Source of the DNA: Paludibacteraceae bacterium
GTDB lineage: Bacteria > Bacteroidota > Bacteroidia > Bacteroidales > Paludibacteraceae
Length of the DNA stretch: 64,000 nucleotides
Assembly: GCA_024399965.1 (NCBI GenBank)
Contig: JAKSNJ010000004.1
Span: 26,436 to 90,435, forward strand
Direction: 5' to 3'
The notes beneath the pieces were generated by a model. The model did no database searches, had not been told where the DNA came from, and was given only the letters and a program-made list of their open reading frames with translations. Both the position numbers and the translations under genes were made by a program. Below, piece by piece: positions 38,116-46,915 of this stretch (position 1 is its first letter; the number at the start of each line of letters is the position of its first letter).

Positions 38116-39468
38116 CTATTTCTCCTTCACCAGCACCACACTCACGGCACCCAAGACCAATAAGACACCGGCGACAACCAGCATACCTACCTGCGCGCCT
38201 GCGCATATATATTTAAGGAGAACACCGCCCAAAAGTGCTGCCACAATCTGAGGCAGGCAAATCGTGCAGTTGAAGAGCCCTAAATAATAGCCCATGTTCT
38301 CACCCTTGAGCGAGTTGGTCAGAATAGTAAACGGCAACGCCAACATAGCAGCCCAAGCAGCACCGATGAGCAAGTAACTAATCCACAAGACATACGGATT
38401 GGTGACCCACATAGTCGAAATAAATCCGGCAGCACCTACCAAGAGCGAAATGGCATACGCACCTCTGTTGGTAAAATACTTCTCCAAAACGGGCAAGACC
38501 ATCGCCCACAAGAGCGAGCCGACTGCCTGAACACAGAAGACAACGCCCACCCAGTTGCCGGCAGTTTGGAAGGCATCAGCAGCCGTGCTGACACCGTCCC
38601 ACGCATAGCATTGAGTAGCAATAGCACCATTGCTGTACGTCCACATATACATAAAGGCAGCCCAGCAGAAGAACTGCACCAAACCAACCGTCCAGAAGGT
38701 AGAAGGTGCGTCAATCAGCAGTTTGACAAAACCCGGCTCTTCCTTCTCACCGGATTCTCCTGATTGACCGGCATTACCGGATAAACCATGAAAAGCGGCA
38801 TATTCCTCAGGGTTCATTTCCTTAACAGTGAAGAAGGTATAAAGTACACACAAAATCAAGATGGCTGCACCCACATAGAAACTCCACTTAACACTATCAG
38901 GCACAACGCCTTCCGCAGCCGTATTGGCAATACCAATCCACGTAAAAAATATAGGAAAAATATAGCCACAAATAGAGCCGGCATTGCACAAAGCCGACTG
39001 AATGGCATAGGCCGTACCCTTCTGCTTTTCGTTGACCATATCACCCACCATCATCTTGAACGGCTGCATGGCGATATTAATAGAAGTGTCCAAGAACATC
39101 AACGAGAACAGGCCAAACCACATGGCAGCATTCAACCCCAAGAAAGCACTTTGGGCGAAGGTAAAGTTACCGGCATTGGGCAGCAGAACCATCACGGCAA
39201 TCGCGATGAGCGCGCCCACGATAAGATAAGGCATACGACGGCCCAAGCGGCACCATGTCTTGTCACTATACTTACCGATAAGCGGCTGCACAATCATACC
39301 CATCAACGGGGGCAAAATCCAAAAGAAACTGAGCTGGTGCGGGTCAGCACCCAACGTAGCAAAGATACGGGAGATATTGGCACTTTGGAGAGCATACGCA
39401 ATCTGCACACCGAAGAAACCAAAACTTAAATTGAATAATTGTCCAAAAGACAAATCGCGTTTTTCCAT
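38116..39468 (-). CDS. MFS sugar transporter (SLC45-like)
   Basis: 450 residues, about twelve hydrophobic helices. The N-terminus (LSFGQLFNLSFGFFGVQIAYAL) and the helix 2-3 loop IGKYSDKTWCRLGRRMPYLIVG match the MFS branch containing plant/animal sucrose-proton symporters and bacterial maltose/oligosaccharide permeases. It would import a sugar across the inner membrane by cation symport. It is the first gene of the minus-strand group transporter - SusC - SusD - lipoprotein, downstream of which lies galK. Substrate is inferred only from this context (possibly a galactoside). Confidence 0.88.
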   Translation of the reverse strand: MEKRDLSFGQLFNLSFGFFGVQIAYALQSANISRIFATLGADPHQLSFFWILPPLMGMIVQPLIGKYSDKTWCRLGRRMPYLIVGALIAIAVMVLLPNAGNFTFAQSAFLGLNAAMWFGLFSLMFLDTSINIAMQPFKMMVGDMVNEKQKGTAYAIQSALCNAGSICGYIFPIFFTWIGIANTAAEGVVPDSVKWSFYVGAAILILCVLYTFFTVKEMNPEEYAAFHGLSGNAGQSGESGEKEEPGFVKLLIDAPSTFWTVGLVQFFCWAAFMYMWTYSNGAIATQCYAWDGVSTAADAFQTAGNWVGVVFCVQAVGSLLWAMVLPVLEKYFTNRGAYAISLLVGAAGFISTMWVTNPYVLWISYLLIGAAWAAMLALPFTILTNSLKGENMGYYLGLFNCTICLPQIVAALLGGVLLKYICAGAQVGMLVVAGVLLVLGAVSVVLVKEK

Positions 39469-39492
39469 GTATATTGGTTTAAAAATCGGCTA

Positions 39493-39524
39493 CAAAATTA
39501 CACTTTTTTTAGAACATATGCAAC
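39493..39524 (-). promoter_or_regulatory. Promoter of the transporter-SusC-SusD operon
   Basis: Minus strand GTTG (39524-39521), 20-nt spacer, TAATTTTG (39500-39493), 25 bp before the transporter start. The -33 box deviates by one base from TTTG. Confidence 0.65.
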
Positions 39525-39550
39525 TTTTTTACTTTTTTTTTGAAAAAAAA

Positions 39551-39582
39551 TTTGGTTATCTCAATATTTTTCCTTAATTTTG
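39551..39582 (+). promoter_or_regulatory. Promoter of recQ and the long downstream gene run
   Basis: TTTG (39551-39554), 20-nt spacer, TAATTTTG (39575-39582), 41 bp before recQ ATG. It is back to back with the divergent transporter promoter. Confidence 0.8.
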
Positions 39583-39623
39583 CACTAAAATTGAATGTAA
39601 AATCGTTTATCGAACCTTTTACG

Positions 39624-41807
39624 ATGATAACACACGAAGAACTGATTGCTGCGCTACAGTATCATTTTGGTTTTGACAATTTCAAAGGTAATCAAGAGGA
39701 TATCATAATGAATATCCTCAATGGCAACGACACCTTTGTTTTAATGCCAACGGGAGGAGGCAAAAGTTTGTGCTACCAGTTGCCATCGCTATTGATGGAC
39801 GGTGTGGCTGTGGTGGTAAGTCCACTTATTGCCCTGATGAAGAACCAAGTCGATGCGATGCGCAATTACTCCGAAGAAGACGGAGTGGCCCACTTCATTA
39901 ACTCCTCGTTGTCCCGGCCGGAGATCACAGCCGTAAAGGAAGATATTTTAGCCGGCAAGACCAAATTACTATATCTGGCCCCCGAATCGCTCAATAAGTC
40001 CGAAAACATCGACTTTTTACGCGGTATCAAGGTAAGTTTTTATGCGGTAGATGAGGCCCACTGTATTTCCGAATGGGGGCACGATTTCCGTCCTGAATAT
40101 CGGAACATCCAAGACATGACTGAGCGCATCGGCCGTGCGCCAATCGTAGCCCTGACAGCCACTGCTACGCCCAAGGTACAGCACGACATACAGAAGAACT
40201 TAGGTATGCTAGACGCCAAGGTGTTTAAGTCGAGTTTTAATAGACCTAATCTATATTACGAGGTACGCCAAAAAACAGACGACGTCAACAAGGATTTGAT
40301 TCGCTATATCCGTTCTATGAACGGCAAGTCGGGTATTATCTACTGCTTGGCACGCAAGGAAGTGGAAGATTTGGCAGAGACCCTGCGCGTGAATAACATA
40401 TCCGCCCTGCCCTACCACGCCGGCATGGAAGCTACGGAACGGTCTGCCAATCAAGATGCATTCCTAATGGAAAAATGCCAAGTAATTGTGGCAACCATCG
40501 CTTTCGGTATGGGTATCGACAAGCCAGATGTACGTTTTGTGGTGCATTACGACATTCCTAAATCCTTGGAAGGATATTATCAGGAAACAGGTCGCGCCGG
40601 CCGAGATGGTGGCGAAGGACAATGTATTTGCTTCTACTCCCCAAAGGACATTGAGCGACTGCGCAAGTTCCAACAAGGCAAACCAGTGGCAGAGCAAGAC
40701 ATTGGTAATCAACTGCTTTACGAAACACAAAGTTATGCCGAATCGTCTATTTGCCGTCGTAAGTTGTTGCTACACTACTTCGGTGAGGATTACAACGAGG
40801 AGAAATGTGGCAATTGCGATAACTGCCGCAAGCAGTATCGCATGGTAGATGAAAACGAGTTGCTGACCATCACACTGGAAACCATTCACCAACTCAACGA
40901 GAAATTCCACGCTGAGCATATCGTCGATATTTTGCACGGTAATGCCACGTCGGCTGTTCGCTCCTATAAACACGACGACTTAGAGAACTTCGGTTGCGCC
41001 GAAGACGAGGACGAGAATACGTTGCATGCAATTATCCGTCAAGCCATGTTGGCCGGATACCTCAAGAAAGATATTGAGTCATACGGTGACCTGAAGATAA
41101 CGCCTGAAGGACATAAATGGATGCGCCGTCCCGGACACTTTGAAGTGCCATTGGAAGTGCATGACGAAGACGATGAGGAAGAAATGGAAGCCGCCATGAT
41201 TGGCTCGGCAGCCGCAGACGAAGTGCTATTCTCCATTTTGAAGGATATGCGCAAAAAGCTGAGCAAAAAACTCGATGTGCCCCCGTTTGTTATCTTCCAA
41301 GACCCCTCGTTGGAAGCGATGGCCACCAGTTATCCCATCACCTTTGAGGAACTGCAAAACATCCCCGGAGTGGGTGCAGGAAAAGCCAAACGATACGGAG
41401 AAGAATTTTTGAAAGTCATCAAGGAATATGTCGATGAAAACGAGATAATTCGCCCCGAAGACCTACGTTTCCGCACCAAAGCCAAAGACTCGACCCGCAA
41501 GATAAGCATCATTCAGGCAATCGACCGCCGAGTAGCATTGGACGACCTTGCCGAATCGAAAGGTATGTCAATGGACGAGATGTTGGAAGAGATTGAGGCC
41601 ATCGTGTATAGTGGCACCAAACTCAACATCAACTACTTCATTGACGAGGTGGTAGATCCCGATGAAAAGGAAGAAATCATCGACTATTTCAAGAATGCCG
41701 AAAACGACAATATCAAACTCGCCATGCAAGAATTAGGAGAGGATTATTACGACGAGTTACATGTACGACTGGTGCGCATCAAATTCCACAGCGACCTTGG
41801 CAACTAA
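39624..41807 (+). CDS. recQ: ATP-dependent DNA helicase RecQ
   Basis: 727 residues from ATG 39624 (MITHEELIAALQYHFGFD); a 28-codon in-frame extension overlaps the promoter and is rejected. Helicase motifs: MPTGGGKSLCYQLP (Walker A), VDEAHCISEWGHDFRPEY (DEAH), ALTATATPKV, GRAGRDG. The zinc-binding RQC region has CRRKLLLHYFGED and CGNCDNC, and an HRDC domain follows (LQNIPGVGAGKAKRYG), then a ~90-residue acidic C-terminal extension typical of Bacteroidetes RecQ. It unwinds DNA 3'-5' in recombination and replication repair. First gene of a 13-gene collinear run; rimO begins inside its end. Confidence 0.96.
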   Translation: MITHEELIAALQYHFGFDNFKGNQEDIIMNILNGNDTFVLMPTGGGKSLCYQLPSLLMDGVAVVVSPLIALMKNQVDAMRNYSEEDGVAHFINSSLSRPEITAVKEDILAGKTKLLYLAPESLNKSENIDFLRGIKVSFYAVDEAHCISEWGHDFRPEYRNIQDMTERIGRAPIVALTATATPKVQHDIQKNLGMLDAKVFKSSFNRPNLYYEVRQKTDDVNKDLIRYIRSMNGKSGIIYCLARKEVEDLAETLRVNNISALPYHAGMEATERSANQDAFLMEKCQVIVATIAFGMGIDKPDVRFVVHYDIPKSLEGYYQETGRAGRDGGEGQCICFYSPKDIERLRKFQQGKPVAEQDIGNQLLYETQSYAESSICRRKLLLHYFGEDYNEEKCGNCDNCRKQYRMVDENELLTITLETIHQLNEKFHAEHIVDILHGNATSAVRSYKHDDLENFGCAEDEDENTLHAIIRQAMLAGYLKKDIESYGDLKITPEGHKWMRRPGHFEVPLEVHDEDDEEEMEAAMIGSAAADEVLFSILKDMRKKLSKKLDVPPFVIFQDPSLEAMATSYPITFEELQNIPGVGAGKAKRYGEEFLKVIKEYVDENEIIRPEDLRFRTKAKDSTRKISIIQAIDRRVALDDLAESKGMSMDEMLEEIEAIVYSGTKLNINYFIDEVVDPDEKEEIIDYFKNAENDNIKLAMQELGEDYYDELHVRLVRIKFHSDLGN

Positions 41808-43128
41808 ACGGATTGACATACTCACGTTAGGTTGCTCCAAGAACTTGGTGGATTCGGAACGTCTGATGGCCAAATTGGAAGCAGTCGGGTATCGTTGTTA
41901 TCACGATGCCGACAAACCCACCGGACGCATAGTGGTCATCAATACCTGCGGTTTCATCGGCGATGCCAAGGAAGAAAGTATCAACACTATTCTTCATTTT
42001 GCAGCACGCAAAACGGCAAGGATGGTAGATGCGTTGTACGTGATGGGGTGCCTCAGCCAGCGATATCTGCACGATTTGGAACAAGAGATACCGGAGGTCG
42101 ATAAATGGTTTGGCAAGTTTGATTACCTGAACTTGGTACAAGAACTGACTAAAAACTCCGATGAAATCAAGGAAAATACAGTTGTGGACGTGCCACGCCA
42201 TCTGACAACGCCATCGCATACGGCATACCTCAAGATTAGCGAAGGATGCAACCGGTTTTGTTCCTATTGTGCCATTCCGTTGATTACCGGTCGGCACACG
42301 TCACGCACCAAAGAAGATATATTGGACGAAGTGCGATGGTTACAGAGTCAAGGGGTCAAAGAGGTGAATGTCATCGCCCAAGATCTGTCAAGCTATGGAT
42401 TAGACCTCTACGGGCGACATGCTTTGCCGGAATTAGTCGATGAAATGGCGCAAATTGACGGTATCAAGTGGATTCGCCTACACTATGCCTACCCCACCGA
42501 TTTTCCGGAGGAGTTGTTAGAAGTGATGGCCAAGCACGACAATGTATGCAACTACTTGGACCTTGCACTACAACATTGTACCACGCACATGCTGTCTATG
42601 ATGCGACGACACATTACGCAACCGGAGCAAGATGCCCTCATCGCACGGATACGCACCCGCATACCGTCTATTCATATTCGCACCACCCTAATGGTAGGAC
42701 ACCCCGGGGAGACGGAGGAAGATTTTGAGCAGTTATGTCAATGGACTCAAAAAATGCGATTTGAACGAATGGGGGCTTTTGCCTATAGCGAAGAAGATGG
42801 CACGTATGCAGCGCAAAACTACAAAGACGACATACCTGAGCAGGTCAAGCAAGAGCGTTTATCGCGCTTGATGGCTATTCAGCAACAAATCTCCGCTGAG
42901 ATGCAAAATGCCAAGGTAGGACAAACCCTCCGAGTGCTGATTGACCGAGAAGAAGAGGATTATTGGATTGGTCGTACCGAGTATGATTCACCGGAAGTAG
43001 ATTGTGAAGTTTTAATTCGTAAAGAAGATACTAATCAACTAAAAATTGGCGATTTCATCGATGTTTTGATTGAAAGAGCCGAAGATTTTGACTTATATGG
43101 AAAACAAGTTAACTTGGGTGGAATTTAA
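41797..43128 (+). CDS. rimO: Ribosomal protein S12 methylthiotransferase RimO
   Basis: Start is TTG 41797 (MATKRIDILTLGCSKN), overlapping recQ by 11 bp; an ATG at 41761 in the same frame would add 12 unrelated residues. N-terminal MTTase domain with three cluster cysteines (LGCSKNLVDSE, NTCGFIGDAKEES, VMGCLSQRY), a radical-SAM site CNRFCSYCAIPLITG, and a C-terminal TRAM domain (GQTLRVLIDREEEDYWIGRTEYDSP region). This is the RimO architecture, with the LGCSKN start distinguishing it from MiaB. It methylthiolates an aspartate of ribosomal protein S12. The next gene overlaps its 3' end by 32 bp. Confidence 0.94.
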   Translation: MATKRIDILTLGCSKNLVDSERLMAKLEAVGYRCYHDADKPTGRIVVINTCGFIGDAKEESINTILHFAARKTARMVDALYVMGCLSQRYLHDLEQEIPEVDKWFGKFDYLNLVQELTKNSDEIKENTVVDVPRHLTTPSHTAYLKISEGCNRFCSYCAIPLITGRHTSRTKEDILDEVRWLQSQGVKEVNVIAQDLSSYGLDLYGRHALPELVDEMAQIDGIKWIRLHYAYPTDFPEELLEVMAKHDNVCNYLDLALQHCTTHMLSMMRRHITQPEQDALIARIRTRIPSIHIRTTLMVGHPGETEEDFEQLCQWTQKMRFERMGAFAYSEEDGTYAAQNYKDDIPEQVKQERLSRLMAIQQQISAEMQNAKVGQTLRVLIDREEEDYWIGRTEYDSPEVDCEVLIRKEDTNQLKIGDFIDVLIERAEDFDLYGKQVNLGGI

Positions 43129-44140
43129 GAAAATTGTCGCCCGCCAAACCAACTTGACAGAAAAAGAGACCAATCTGATTCTCAACACTTGGCTCGACGA
43201 GATGACCGCTGCTCTGCAACGCGGAGAGGACTTGCATATCAACGGACTGGGTACGTTCCGCCTTAAGACGATGAAAGCACGCAAAAGTGTGAATGTGACC
43301 ACCGGCGAACCTATTATCTTGCCTGAAACCAAACGATTGACCTACACGATGGCTTCCGGCATGGACGAAGAACTCAACAGCAATGCGCCCCGTTTGGAAG
43401 TCGGCATCGACCCTATCAAGAAACTGAGCGACCAAGCCGATGAAATCATGGATATTTTGGGTGAATTAGGACAAGGAGAGAAGGCCACCCAACCGACAGA
43501 GACAATACCTATTCCCGTACCTGTAACTCCCCAACCTGCTCCTACACCCTCGCCACAAGCGCCCAAACAAGAGGAACAAAAACAAGAGCCCCAACAAGGG
43601 TCTAACCCAAAGCCCAATGACCATTTGTGGTTAACCGCCCTTATTACGATAGTTGTCTTCCTCTTAGTATTAGTTGGCCTATTTCTCTTCTTCCAACACC
43701 ACATAGAAAAGTGGCTGATTGACTTGCGCGAGAAGGCAGAAATGGTCAACGAAGTGCCTGATGACTTATCAGATGCAGGTACAACTATCGCATTTCCGCC
43801 GGCCAACGACACGCTCGCTGTTGATAGTGTAATGACTGACTCATTGATTGAAGAAAGCGAACCAATAGCACCTCAACCACGTGAATATACCGAATTCATC
43901 GGCACAGAAGAGATGCATCAAGACAGTCGCTTGGCGTGGATGGCATATCGGTATTATGGCAATAAAGCATTGTGGGTATTTATTTACGATGCCAATCGCG
44001 ACCATTTATCCAACCCCGAACGTATCCCTGTCGGAACACCTATCAAAATTCCTAAATTAGACGAAACAACCATTCAATTGGCCACTCCCGAACTACAAAC
44101 ATTAGTACAGGATATGGCCGATGAATTCTTGAAAAAATAA
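43097..44140 (+). CDS. HU-like DNA-binding protein with membrane segment and LysM-like tail
   Basis: 347 residues from ATG 43097. Residues ~1-95 form an HU/IHF fold (LTWVEFKKIVARQTN, GEDLHINGLGTFRLKTMKARKS, GEPIILPETKRLTY). A Pro/Gln-rich linker (about 125-175) leads to a single membrane helix (WLTALITIVVFLLVLVGLFLFF), then a periplasmic part ending in a LysM-like segment (DSRLAWMAYRYYGNKALWVF, IPVGTPIKIPKL). The layout suggests a membrane-anchored DNA-binding protein with a possible peptidoglycan contact outside. Related HU-LysM proteins exist in Bacteroidetes but their role is unclear; chromosome-envelope tethering is inference. It overlaps rimO by 32 bp and precedes uvrA by 3 bp. Confidence 0.82.
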   Translation: MENKLTWVEFKKIVARQTNLTEKETNLILNTWLDEMTAALQRGEDLHINGLGTFRLKTMKARKSVNVTTGEPIILPETKRLTYTMASGMDEELNSNAPRLEVGIDPIKKLSDQADEIMDILGELGQGEKATQPTETIPIPVPVTPQPAPTPSPQAPKQEEQKQEPQQGSNPKPNDHLWLTALITIVVFLLVLVGLFLFFQHHIEKWLIDLREKAEMVNEVPDDLSDAGTTIAFPPANDTLAVDSVMTDSLIEESEPIAPQPREYTEFIGTEEMHQDSRLAWMAYRYYGNKALWVFIYDANRDHLSNPERIPVGTPIKIPKLDETTIQLATPELQTLVQDMADEFLKK

Positions 44141-44143
44141 ACA

Positions 44144-46915
44144 TTGGAAGACCATTTCATACATATTCACGGAGCACGGACACACAACTTAAAAAACGTG
44201 TCGGTGGACATACCCCGAAACAAACTGACTGTCATCACCGGCGTCAGCGGCTCGGGTAAATCATCTTTGGCATTCGACACTTTATATGCCGAAGGACAGC
44301 GACGATATGTGGAAAGTTTATCTTCCTATGCACGCCAATTCTTAGGGCGACTGCAAAAGCCCGATGTAGATAAGATAGAGGGTATTCCCCCTGCTATCGC
44401 CATTCAGCAAAAGACCATCACACGGAACCCTCGGTCCACCGTCGGCACTGTAACGGAGATATATGACTACCTCAAACTTTTTTTCGCGCGCGTGGGGCAC
44501 ACGTACTCGCCCGCGAGCGGAGAAGGTGCAAATAAACATGGCGGAGAGGAGGTAAAGAAACACAGTGTATCGGACGTGGTACGCGCAATGGAGCAATTGC
44601 CCGTACAGACGCGGCTATGGCTACTATCCCCCATTGTATTGAGCGACGAACGTACGTTTGCCGAGCAACTGCGTATTTGGCAGGAACAAGGTTTTTCGCG
44701 GCTCTTTGATTCAACAAATCAACAAAGCATTTATTTGACAGAAATAGACAGCAAAACCATCGATTTGCAAAACCTCTTTTTACTGGTAGATCGCATCGTT
44801 GTCGATCACGAGCAAGCCACTTCCAACCGCTTTGCCGATTCGGTACAGACGGCTTTCTTTGAGGGACATGGCGAGTGTATGCTATGGTGGACAGATACCC
44901 AAATGCAACCCCAGCAGCAAACATTCTCAACGCGTTTTGAAATCGACGGCATACGATTTATTGAACCCTGCGAGCACCTGTTTGACTTCAATAATCCTCT
45001 TGGTGCTTGCCCTCGCTGCAATGGGTTTGGCAATACAACCGGCATTGACCCTGACTTGGTTATTCCCGATAAAAGTAAGTCTATCTACGAAGGCGCTATT
45101 GCATGTTGGCACGGCGAGACGATGCATGTTTGGAACGACGCCTTGATTTATTCGGCCGACCAATTTGACTTCCCTATCCACAAACCCTACTATGCCCTGA
45201 CTCACGCACAAAAAGAGTTGCTTTGGACAGGTAATGAGCACTTTAGAGGATTAAATGCTTTCTTCCTCGAATTGGAGTCAAAGCAATACAGCAAAATGCA
45301 ATACCGCATCTTGCTCAATCGTTATAAAGGCAAATCCTCTTGCCCCGAATGTGCCGGTTTGCGTTTACGGAAAGAAGCATCGTATGTACGGGTAAATGGC
45401 AAATCCATTCAGGACCTCATTCAATGGCCGATTTCCGAACTCAAACCGTGGTTTGACAACTTGCAACTACCTCCTACCGATGCCCTTACGGCGGCTCCGC
45501 TTATCAAAGAAATTCGCGCCCGTTTACGTTTTCTGTGTGATGTAGGTTTGGACTATCTCACTCTCAATCGTAGTGCCAACACGCTATCCGGAGGCGAGAG
45601 CCAACGTATCAATCTCAGCAAATCACTCGGCAGCAGTTTGGTAGGGTCGCTTTACGTACTGGACGAACCATCTATCGGCTTGCATCCACGCGATACGGAA
45701 CGGCTCATTCATGCTTTATACGAACTACGCGACCTCAAGAATACGATTGTGGTTGTGGAGCACGACTTGGATATACAGCACGCGGCCGACTACCTCGTTG
45801 AAGTAGGTCCTAAAGCCGGACAATGGGGAGGACAAATCACCTATTCCGGTATTCCCAAACCGCATACGATTGCATACGATATTCCTTCTTCACGCCGTCC
45901 GTGGAACAACTATATTGAGGTACACGGGGCTTCTGAGAACAACCTCAAGAACCTAACCGTCCGTTTTCCGCTTAACGTCATGACCGTTATCACGGGAGTT
46001 AGCGGTTCGGGCAAATCGTCACTGGTCAGTCGGGTGCTTTATCCCGCCCTCAAGAAATACTACGGTGGCGTGGCAGACCATACCGGTGACTTCGGTTCAT
46101 TGGGCGGCTCGCTGCAACTGCTGAAAAATGTGGAGTTTGTGGACCAAAACCCACTCAGTCGTTCCACACGTTCCAATCCTGTGACCTACCTCAAAGCATA
46201 CGATGAAATAAGGCAGATATTTGCAGAACAGCAGTTAGCCAAGCAGTTGCATTTTACTCCTGCCCACTTCTCATTTAACACCCCCGGAGGACGTTGCGAG
46301 ATGTGCAAGGGCGAGGGGACGGTAACCATCGAAATGCAGTTTATGGCGGACCTTGTTCTGCCATGTGAGCAATGCCACGGAAAGCGTTTTCAGCGCGATG
46401 TATTAGATGTGCTCTATCGTGATAAATCCATTTATGATATTCTCAATATGACGGTGGACGAGGCCATTGACTTCTTTGTTACGGACAAGCGGGCAGCCAA
46501 GGTCGTACGGCGGTTGCAGCACTTGCAAGATGTTGGAATGGGTTATATCAAATTGGGACAATCTTCCTCCACGCTGTCCGGCGGCGAGAGCCAACGCGTC
46601 AAATTGGCATCTTTCCTTAGCGAAGACAATGGGCAGCCCACTCTCTTCATCTTTGATGAACCCACCACAGGACTCAGTTTGAGCGATGTCAAGATTCTCT
46701 TAACTGCCATGGACCGCCTAATCAGCCGTGCTCACAGTATTCTCATCATCGAACATAACCCTGCTGTTATTCTCGCAGCCGACCATGTCATTGATTTGGG
46801 CCCCGAGGGAGGTGAGCAGGGGGGATATATCGTGGCAGAAGGGACACCCGAACAAATTATGCAATGCCCCCAATCTTACACAGGACAATATCTAAAGCAC
46901 TATGATAAGCGTTGA
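44144..46915 (+). CDS. uvrA: Excinuclease ABC subunit A (UvrA family)
   Basis: 923 residues from a TTG start (EDHFIHIHGARTHNLKNV). Two ABC ATPase halves are present: GVSGSGKSSLAFDTLY and SGGESQRINLSKSLGS in the first, GVSGSGKSSLVSRVLY and SGGESQRVKLASF with FIFDEPTTGLS in the second. Zinc-finger cysteines include CPRCNGFG, CPECAGLRL and CEMCKGEG with CEQCHGKRF. UvrA recognises bulky DNA lesions for nucleotide excision repair. The segment SYARQFLGRLQKPDVDKIEG, TVGTVTEIYDYLKLFFARVG and the ATPase context resemble the second UvrA found in many Bacteroidetes, so this may not be the only copy in the genome. Confidence 0.93.
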   Translation: MEDHFIHIHGARTHNLKNVSVDIPRNKLTVITGVSGSGKSSLAFDTLYAEGQRRYVESLSSYARQFLGRLQKPDVDKIEGIPPAIAIQQKTITRNPRSTVGTVTEIYDYLKLFFARVGHTYSPASGEGANKHGGEEVKKHSVSDVVRAMEQLPVQTRLWLLSPIVLSDERTFAEQLRIWQEQGFSRLFDSTNQQSIYLTEIDSKTIDLQNLFLLVDRIVVDHEQATSNRFADSVQTAFFEGHGECMLWWTDTQMQPQQQTFSTRFEIDGIRFIEPCEHLFDFNNPLGACPRCNGFGNTTGIDPDLVIPDKSKSIYEGAIACWHGETMHVWNDALIYSADQFDFPIHKPYYALTHAQKELLWTGNEHFRGLNAFFLELESKQYSKMQYRILLNRYKGKSSCPECAGLRLRKEASYVRVNGKSIQDLIQWPISELKPWFDNLQLPPTDALTAAPLIKEIRARLRFLCDVGLDYLTLNRSANTLSGGESQRINLSKSLGSSLVGSLYVLDEPSIGLHPRDTERLIHALYELRDLKNTIVVVEHDLDIQHAADYLVEVGPKAGQWGGQITYSGIPKPHTIAYDIPSSRRPWNNYIEVHGASENNLKNLTVRFPLNVMTVITGVSGSGKSSLVSRVLYPALKKYYGGVADHTGDFGSLGGSLQLLKNVEFVDQNPLSRSTRSNPVTYLKAYDEIRQIFAEQQLAKQLHFTPAHFSFNTPGGRCEMCKGEGTVTIEMQFMADLVLPCEQCHGKRFQRDVLDVLYRDKSIYDILNMTVDEAIDFFVTDKRAAKVVRRLQHLQDVGMGYIKLGQSSSTLSGGESQRVKLASFLSEDNGQPTLFIFDEPTTGLSLSDVKILLTAMDRLISRAHSILIIEHNPAVILAADHVIDLGPEGGEQGGYIVAEGTPEQIMQCPQSYTGQYLKHYDKR

